From: a bacterium
Lineage (GTDB): Bacteria; UBA9089; JAHJRX01
Direction: 5' to 3'
Length of the DNA: 10,547 bases
Assembly (NCBI GenBank): GCA_030017825.1
Contig: JASEGW010000048.1
Span: 1-10,547, forward strand
Made by a program: the position numbers and the translations under genes. The notes below the pieces were generated by a model. It saw only the letters and a list, made by a program, of their open reading frames with translations. It was not told where the DNA came from and ran no database searches. Shown here in pieces: positions 6,581 to 10,547 of this stretch; position 1 is the stretch's first letter, and each line of letters starts with the position of its first letter.

Positions 6581-7657
6581 ATGAAATTCATTTTATTATT
6601 TTTTATATCTCTCTCTATTTCCATGTTTCTAACTCCTTTAGTTAGAAAGTTTTCCTTAAAATACAAGATGGGAATAGATTATAGAAACGACAGAAAAACT
6701 CATCAAAAACGCATTATAACTCGCTTAGGTGGAGTTGCTATATTTCTTTCTTTCTTTATATCTCTATTTATAATTTATCTTTTTGTTTTAAATGATAAGA
6801 TTTTTTTAAAAACCATTACAGGATTATTTTTAGGAGCATTAATTGTTGTATTGACAGGATTGTATGACGATATTAAAGGCGTAAAGGCATTATATAAGCT
6901 TTTGTTTCAAATATTAGCTGCTTTAATTTTAGTTTACTTTAATATAATAGCTGATGTTTCTAAATATATAAATAGTAATTACATTTATCAGATAAATATT
7001 TTTATTACAGTAATTTGGGTGGTGGGAGTAATTAATGCTATTAACTTAGCTGACGGTTTAGATGGATTAGCTGCAGGAATTGTTTCCATAGCATCTATTA
7101 CCATCTTTCTTATTTCTTTGTTTAATAAAAGCTTTACTACTGCTTTTTTATCAGTAATATTAGCTGGAGCAACTATTGGCTTTCTACGTTATAATTTCAA
7201 TCCTGCAAAGCTTTTTTTAGGTGATAATGGTAGTATGCTTTTAGGTTTTTCCTTATCCTCTATTGCCATAGTGGAGTCACATAAAAGCGCTACGATTGCT
7301 GCTATATTAATTCCTATTACTGCTTTAGGCCTTCCTATAGCTGATACCTTCTTTGCTGTAATTCGTAGAACGTTAAAAGGGGCTAATATTTTTAAAGCTG
7401 ATAATGGACACATTCATCATGTATTAGTAAATTGGGGGCTAACTCATAAACAAGCAGTATTATTTTTATATGCCCTTACTATACTTTTAGGTTCAGTAGC
7501 TTTTGTAGTTACTGCTATTCGAAATGAAATTTCAGGAATTATTCTATTTACTATGGGAGCTATAGTGTTTGTAGGCATTAAAAATATTGGATTTATAGAT
7601 CACTTGCAGATTATAAAGAATAGTATAAATAACGAAATTAAAAAGAGTAAAAAATAA
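6581..7657 (+). CDS. MraY/WecA-family polyprenyl-phosphate sugar-1-phosphate transferase (WecA/TagO type)
   Basis: This is an integral inner-membrane enzyme of 358 residues with about ten to eleven hydrophobic segments. It starts lipid-linked glycan synthesis by moving a HexNAc-1-phosphate, usually GlcNAc, from UDP to undecaprenyl phosphate. All family signatures are present: D96-D97 in GLYDDIKG (magnesium and prenyl-phosphate site), N155-LADGLDGLA (nucleophile region, with D158 and D161), LFLGDNGS at 211-217, and the cytoplasmic histidine motif H277-IHH in DNGHIHH. That last motif and the absence of MraY-specific loops favour WecA/TagO over MraY. The start at 6581 gives a proper first membrane helix, but no Shine-Dalgarno sequence is visible in the preceding 25 bases. 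The gene is separated from the upstream cluster by 152 bases with promoter-like sites and ends one base from the convergent PorV/PorQ-family gene. Confidence 0.93.
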   Translation: MKFILLFFISLSISMFLTPLVRKFSLKYKMGIDYRNDRKTHQKRIITRLGGVAIFLSFFISLFIIYLFVLNDKIFLKTITGLFLGALIVVLTGLYDDIKGVKALYKLLFQILAALILVYFNIIADVSKYINSNYIYQINIFITVIWVVGVINAINLADGLDGLAAGIVSIASITIFLISLFNKSFTTAFLSVILAGATIGFLRYNFNPAKLFLGDNGSMLLGFSLSSIAIVESHKSATIAAILIPITALGLPIADTFFAVIRRTLKGANIFKADNGHIHHVLVNWGLTHKQAVLFLYALTILLGSVAFVVTAIRNEISGIILFTMGAIVFVGIKNIGFIDHLQIIKNSINNEIKKSKK

Positions 7658-7671
7658 ACTATTTGAGTTTT
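7656..7671. terminator. Possible weak bidirectional hairpin between convergent genes
   Basis: AAACT (7656-7660) and AGTTT (7666-7670) can pair around a five-base loop at the point where the two genes converge. On the minus strand the hairpin is followed by ATTTTTT, a reasonable U-tract; on the plus strand only TTTT lies at its base. Five pairs are marginal, and the element overlaps both stop codons. Confidence 0.3.
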
Positions 7672-8558
7672 GTAGTAAATGAAGTTCTAAGCATATTTCC
7701 TAATTCTCCATAGGGAACATAAGATATGTCTAAGTTAAAGTTTTTGTATTCTATGCCTATTCCCATTGTCCAGCCATTTCCTGCTTCGTTTCTTCCATTG
7801 TTATAACCGGTTCGTATAAAAATACTATTACTTATTAAATATTCACTTCCCAGGCAAATGTTTGTTTTGTTATCAATAGGCTTGTTAATATCCAAAGTTA
7901 ATAACAGTTTTTTGTTTAACAAATTTAAAGCATTTCCTATTTTAAAATTTAGAGGCAAAGATTCTCTCTTTTCTTGATATCTTATCTTAGATCCTATATT
8001 TTGAACACAACAACCAAGAGAATAATTTTTTTTACTATACAAAACTCCTAAGTCTAAAGCTATTCCTGAAGCGCTAACATTTGAAATATTAGCTGTAATT
8101 ATTTTAAAATTAGAGCCTATGTTAAATTTTGAATTAATTTTCTTTCCTATTGATAAAGAAATAGCTAAATCAGTAGCGTTAAAAATATCTTCAATATGAT
8201 GATTGTCTGTAGTTTTGTCAATATTCTCTACAATAGTATAAAGTGTGCTAATTCCTATATTTCCTATGCCTTTTGCCTTCTTAACTATTCCTAAAAGTCC
8301 TTGCTTAGTATCCATAAAACAACGATTGTACATAAAAGTAAATTGAGTTTCTTTGATATTAGCAACTCCCGAAGGATTCCAATATAAGGTGTTAATATCA
8401 TTAGATACAGCTGCAAAAGCTCCTCCCATTCCTACCGCTCTAGCTCCAACTCCTAATTTAAGAAAAGTAGCCGTGGTAGACCCTTTGCTTTTAGCTTGGC
8501 AAGTGTTTATGCTTCCCAATAACATCACTAAAAATAAACCTAAAACTATCTTTCGCAT
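7659..8558 (-). CDS. PorV/PorQ-family (UPF0164) outer-membrane beta-barrel protein
   Basis: A Sec signal peptide is clear: MRKIV, a hydrophobic core (LGLFLVMLLGSI), and a cleavage site around CQA-KSKG. The mature protein opens with the hallmark of the family, FLKLGVGARAVGMGGAFAA followed by VSNDINTLYWNPSGVA. Alternating-hydrophobicity strands then run to the end, consistent with a FadL-like outer-membrane barrel of about 280 residues. In Bacteroidota, PorV carries type IX secretion cargo at the cell surface; outside that group the family's role is mostly unknown. I start at the ATG at 8558 rather than at the in-frame GTG 12 bases upstream, because a GTGGAG Shine-Dalgarno site overlaps that GTG at the right distance. 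It lies 109 bases downstream of a gene with a type IX/FlgD-like C-terminal domain and is probably cotranscribed with it. Confidence 0.88.
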   Translation of the reverse strand: MRKIVLGLFLVMLLGSINTCQAKSKGSTTATFLKLGVGARAVGMGGAFAAVSNDINTLYWNPSGVANIKETQFTFMYNRCFMDTKQGLLGIVKKAKGIGNIGISTLYTIVENIDKTTDNHHIEDIFNATDLAISLSIGKKINSKFNIGSNFKIITANISNVSASGIALDLGVLYSKKNYSLGCCVQNIGSKIRYQEKRESLPLNFKIGNALNLLNKKLLLTLDINKPIDNKTNICLGSEYLISNSIFIRTGYNNGRNEAGNGWTMGIGIEYKNFNLDISYVPYGELGNMLRTSFTTKLK

Positions 8559-8613
8559 GAAAAACTCCACTAAGCAAAATATTAAATTATGTATTTAAGT
8601 GTTATGCTTTTTC

Positions 8614-8631
8614 TCATTAGTATCATTAGTA
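8614..8631 (+). repeat. Two perfect 9-bp tandem repeats upstream of the PorV/PorQ-family gene
   Basis: TCATTAGTA occurs twice with no gap (8614-8622 and 8623-8631), in the 109-base spacer between the two minus-strand genes. Read on the minus strand it is TACTAATGA twice, about 56-73 bases before the start codon. It could be an operator half-site pair or chance sequence in A+T-rich DNA. No convincing promoter or terminator was seen in this spacer. Confidence 0.5.
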
Positions 8632-8667
8632 AAAAAGTGATAATTCAAAACAAGTTAACTTAGATTT

Positions 8668-10256
8668 CTAATTAATAATAGCAATCTTTCCTTTATCAAT
8701 CTTTCCGTTGTTATAAAAGATAAGGTAATAATATATTCCGCTTCCATAACTTTTATTAACAATATTCCAGTAGTTAGTGTTAATAGTTTCAATTAATTCT
8801 CCTGCCATATTATAAATCTTAATCTCTTTAAAATTATTTAATAGTCCAAAATTAATATTGTAATTTCCTGCTTTGGATAAATCTAAAGGATTAGGATAAG
8901 GAGAAATGTTACTACATGCATAAGATCCTTCTGGAATTTCTTCTAATATGCCATAAATTCCAAATTTATTAATGCGCACTTTAATTGTTCTCTTGATCTT
9001 ATCAAGAACTTGTTCAAAAGAAATTTTTTCCCAATTTTTTTCTTCCATATTTAAATAATATATTTTTAAATTATCTTCACTACTTTTTAATTGGTTTTTT
9101 ACCTCAACGTCATAAGGAATAGTAATATAAGTTTTTCCCTTTACTAAATCAAATTTTATTCCATTTGTATTGCAAGTTTTTAATAGATCCCCAAACATCC
9201 CTACTGCTTTAAATTCACAAATACTCTTTTCTAAACTTTTAGGAAGATATACGCTTGGATTTTGAGTTACTTTATAATTAGCTATGTCAATAGAAGGATA
9301 TTCAGGATTACATATTACAAATACAAAAGCATCCTCACTTAAAGCACCTGCTCCAATTTCAATCATAGCCTTATTAATACCCATAGTTGTTCCTCCTACA
9401 TCAGCTTTTGTATAAATTATTATTCGTCCTTTACTACAACTATAAGTAGGTGGATTTATCTTATCATCTATCTTTCCCCACACATAAAAATATCTCTGCC
9501 AAGGACACCAACAAGGGATGAGAGATAAATCTAACAAATAAGAGTCTTTTGCACAATCTTCCTCTATGCCCGAGGTGATTATTCCCCAGGTAATATCTTT
9601 TTTATCCTCTAAATTATTATACCAGCTTTGATCTTTGTCCCAATAAAGAGTAATGGTGGCATTGTCATCAGGATCTAAATCATCCCAACAAATAAGATAG
9701 TTGCCACTAGCTTTGGTTTCTCCAGCAGGGGGTTTTAAAATTTCTATGTATGGAGGAAGATTGTTATGGTTGATGTTAAGAGTAAAAACACCATCTGATT
9801 CATCTTCTCCTTGCAGTGACGGAATACCGTTGTCAGTAACCACTACTTTTATTTTTGCCTTGTTGCTTTCGTATTTAGATGTATCCCAGACAAAGGTAGT
9901 AATGTTATCTGATAAGTTGGAAGCAACTTTAGTGGAATATGTTGCTCCTCCATCCAAAGACAATAAAATATCAGAGGTATGGAGATCGCATGGATTATTA
10001 TCACTATATTTCCACTTTATGGTAAAATTTCCTTTAATTGTTTCTCCACCATTAGGAGCAATAACTGTCACCATAGGTGCTTTATTTAAAGAAGCACCTA
10101 CAATCTTTCTTATTCTATTATTAGCTTGATCGCTCAGGTAAAAATTTCCCTGATTATCCTGCCAGCAATAGTATAAATATTTCCAACTTCGGCAAAAGAA
10201 GAGGTGGAAATAAGTATCGCTAAAGTAAATATCAAATATAATCTTTTGCTGTTCAT
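8668..10256 (-). pseudogene. Secreted NHL/Ig-like protein with FlgD/type IX-like C-terminal domain; frame broken near its N-terminus
   Basis: An ATG at 10256 with an AAAGGCG site begins a clear signal peptide (MNSKRLYLIFTLAILISTSS, then FA) followed by EVGNIYTIAG, the usual start of an NHL-repeat protein. That frame stops near 10137. One frame over, from about 10164, the sequence continues as WQDNQGNFYLSDQANNRIRK, the second half of an NHL repeat, and stays open to 8668. The linking segment usually found between these pieces is missing, so an out-of-frame deletion is likely. The long open part (ATG at 10074, 468 residues) has an Ig-like domain at 1-102 (APNGGE, DESDGVFTL), a second at 108-220 (DPDDNATITLYWD), a 'IEIGAGALSED' domain from about 225 to 375, and a C-terminal sandwich at 392-468 with PYPNP, IKIYNMAGELI, SGIYYYLI and GKIAII. 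That end resembles FlgD-Ig and type IX sorting domains. Without the first part the protein would lack a signal peptide. Confidence 0.75.
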
Positions 10257-10268
10257 ATCTACGCCTTT
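10257..10268 (-). promoter_or_regulatory. Ribosome binding site for the secreted-protein start
   Basis: AAAGGCG on the minus strand (10268-10262) lies five bases from the ATG whose first base is 10256. It supports the signal-peptide start even though that frame is now short, and it sits directly after the leader terminator. Confidence 0.6.
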
Positions 10269-10280
10269 AAATAGCTTTAA

Positions 10281-10338
10281 AAACAAAAAAGCCAAACTGC
10301 ATTAAGCTATTAAAAACAGCTCTCTTACAGTTTGGCTT
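10281..10338 (-). terminator. Intrinsic terminator/attenuator in the leader of the secreted-protein gene
   Basis: On the minus strand AAGCCAAACTG (10338-10328) pairs perfectly with CAGTTTGGCTT (10299-10289). The 28-base loop contains a small AGCT/AGCT inner stem. The hairpin is followed by TTTTTTGTTTTT. This is by far the strongest hairpin-plus-U-tract in the window. It lies 25 bases before the start codon and after a good promoter, so it would stop transcription before the gene unless an alternative fold forms. Confidence 0.8.
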
Positions 10339-10442
10339 GGAAGTAGATATGAGGTATTGATTAAAATACCTTTATACTCTTGCCTATCTGCACCCCTCCC
10401 TTGGAGCTAAAATAAATTTAATTAACTTTAATTATACAAAAC
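10281..10442 (-). ncRNA. Structured leader RNA or small RNA (candidate cis-regulatory element)
   Basis: From the predicted start near 10442 to the terminator there are about 160 bases with no open frame. After a 30-base A+T-rich stretch comes a G-rich segment (CTCCAAGGGAGGGGTGCAG, near 10407-10389). A two-part stem follows: AGATA (10389-10385) with TATCT (10349-10345), an asymmetric internal loop starting GGCAAGAG, and AGGTATT (10371-10365) paired with AATACCT (10358-10352). The terminator hairpin begins a few bases later. AGCTC at the 5' side of the G-rich segment can pair with GAGCT in the terminator loop, offering a possible switch. I compared it from memory with GEMM/c-di-GMP, cobalamin, THF, lysine, fluoride and T-box patterns and saw no match. 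It could also be an independent small RNA. Confidence 0.5.
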
Positions 10443-10448
10443 AAATGT

Positions 10449-10477
10449 ATTATAACTCTATCCCTTGTCCTTGTCAA
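10449..10477 (-). promoter_or_regulatory. Perfect-consensus sigma-70 promoter
   Basis: On the minus strand TTGACA (10477-10472) and TATAAT (10454-10449) are separated by exactly 17 bases, so all twelve core positions match the consensus. The start point would be near 10442. Such a promoter should be strong and constitutive, which suggests control is exerted downstream in the leader. A second TATAAT lies in the leader (minus strand, about 10437-10432) without a matched -35 box. Confidence 0.8.
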
Positions 10478-10547
10478 CTATTTTTTTAATTCTGATGTTA
10501 CTATTTCAAAATGTTATAGTTTATTACTAAATGAAAATGTTATATTT

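Noticed and set aside
6472..6666. Minus-strand open frame across the transferase promoter region
   Set aside because: It overlaps the promoter candidates and the start of a well-supported membrane enzyme. The product is a low-complexity N/K/I-rich peptide expected from A+T-rich DNA.
7189..7413. Minus-strand open frame inside the polyprenyl-phosphate transferase
   Set aside because: It is antisense to the conserved LGDNGS and HIHH motif regions, with no independent coding signal.
8353..8598. Plus-strand open frame opposite the PorV/PorQ-family N-terminus
   Set aside because: It mirrors the signal peptide and the conserved GARAVGMGG region on the other strand; a shadow frame.
9701..10129. Plus-strand open frame of 142 codons opposite the Ig-like domains
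   Set aside because: The minus strand carries recognisable Ig-like and NHL motifs over the same span, and the plus frame has no Shine-Dalgarno site or recognisable domain.
10290..10410. GEMM-I (c-di-GMP/cGAMP) riboswitch in the leader
   Set aside because: The GGCAA segment is suggestive, but the conserved tetraloop-receptor and the GACGCAAAGCC core are absent.
10531..10547. Possible start of a plus-strand gene at the right edge (ATG AAA ATG TTA TAT)
   Set aside because: Only five codons are visible and no purine-rich site precedes it, so there is no support for a gene.
1..10547. CRISPR arrays, tRNA or rRNA genes, insertion sequences
   Set aside because: I saw no regularly spaced repeats, no cloverleaf with CCA or T-loop consensus, no rRNA-like GC-rich blocks, and no transposase motif or terminal inverted repeats.

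Overview
The window is about 70% A+T and comes from a bacterium that uses Shine-Dalgarno sites and sigma-70-type promoters. A PorV/PorQ-type outer-membrane barrel (minus strand, right) indicates a diderm. Its neighbour, a secreted NHL/Ig-like protein with an FlgD/type IX-like C-terminal domain, is a type found in Bacteroidota relatives and in several uncultured diderm candidate phyla. The exact phylum cannot be read from the sequence.

Positions 1-6430 (plus strand) are a tightly packed surface-glycan cluster: a GT2 glycosyltransferase (113-895), a Wzy/WaaL-type O-antigen ligase or polymerase (900-2186), a CgeB-like glycosyltransferase (2183-3256), a broken SAM-dependent methyltransferase (3257-3810 or slightly further), a GT4 glycosyltransferase (3939-5075), a second GT2 enzyme (5096-5926) and an internally deleted NAD-dependent epimerase (5986-6428). 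After a 152-base gap with two candidate promoters comes a WecA/TagO-type polyprenyl-phosphate sugar-1-phosphate transferase (6581-7657), the enzyme class that starts lipid-linked glycan synthesis. Together these genes could start a glycan on undecaprenyl phosphate, extend it with several sugars, and ligate or polymerise it. No flippase is visible; it may lie to the left, where the first bases hold the end of an unresolved hydrophobic frame.

Positions 7659-10547 are read from the minus strand and converge on the glycan cluster with one base between the stop codons. In transcription order this region has a perfect-consensus sigma-70 promoter (10449-10477), a structured leader RNA ending in a strong hairpin-plus-U-tract (10281-10338), a secreted modular protein whose N-terminus is split by a frame disruption (8668-10256), and the PorV/PorQ-family protein (7659-8558).

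Three genes carry clear lesions: three frameshifts in the methyltransferase, an out-of-frame internal deletion in the epimerase, and a frame break in the NHL segment of the secreted protein. The other seven genes are intact. A run of ten G residues sits just before the GT4 start and would change translational coupling if it changed length. The most promising unexplained element is the promoter-leader-terminator unit at 10281-10477, which looks like an attenuator or riboswitch but matches no riboswitch consensus that I can recall.
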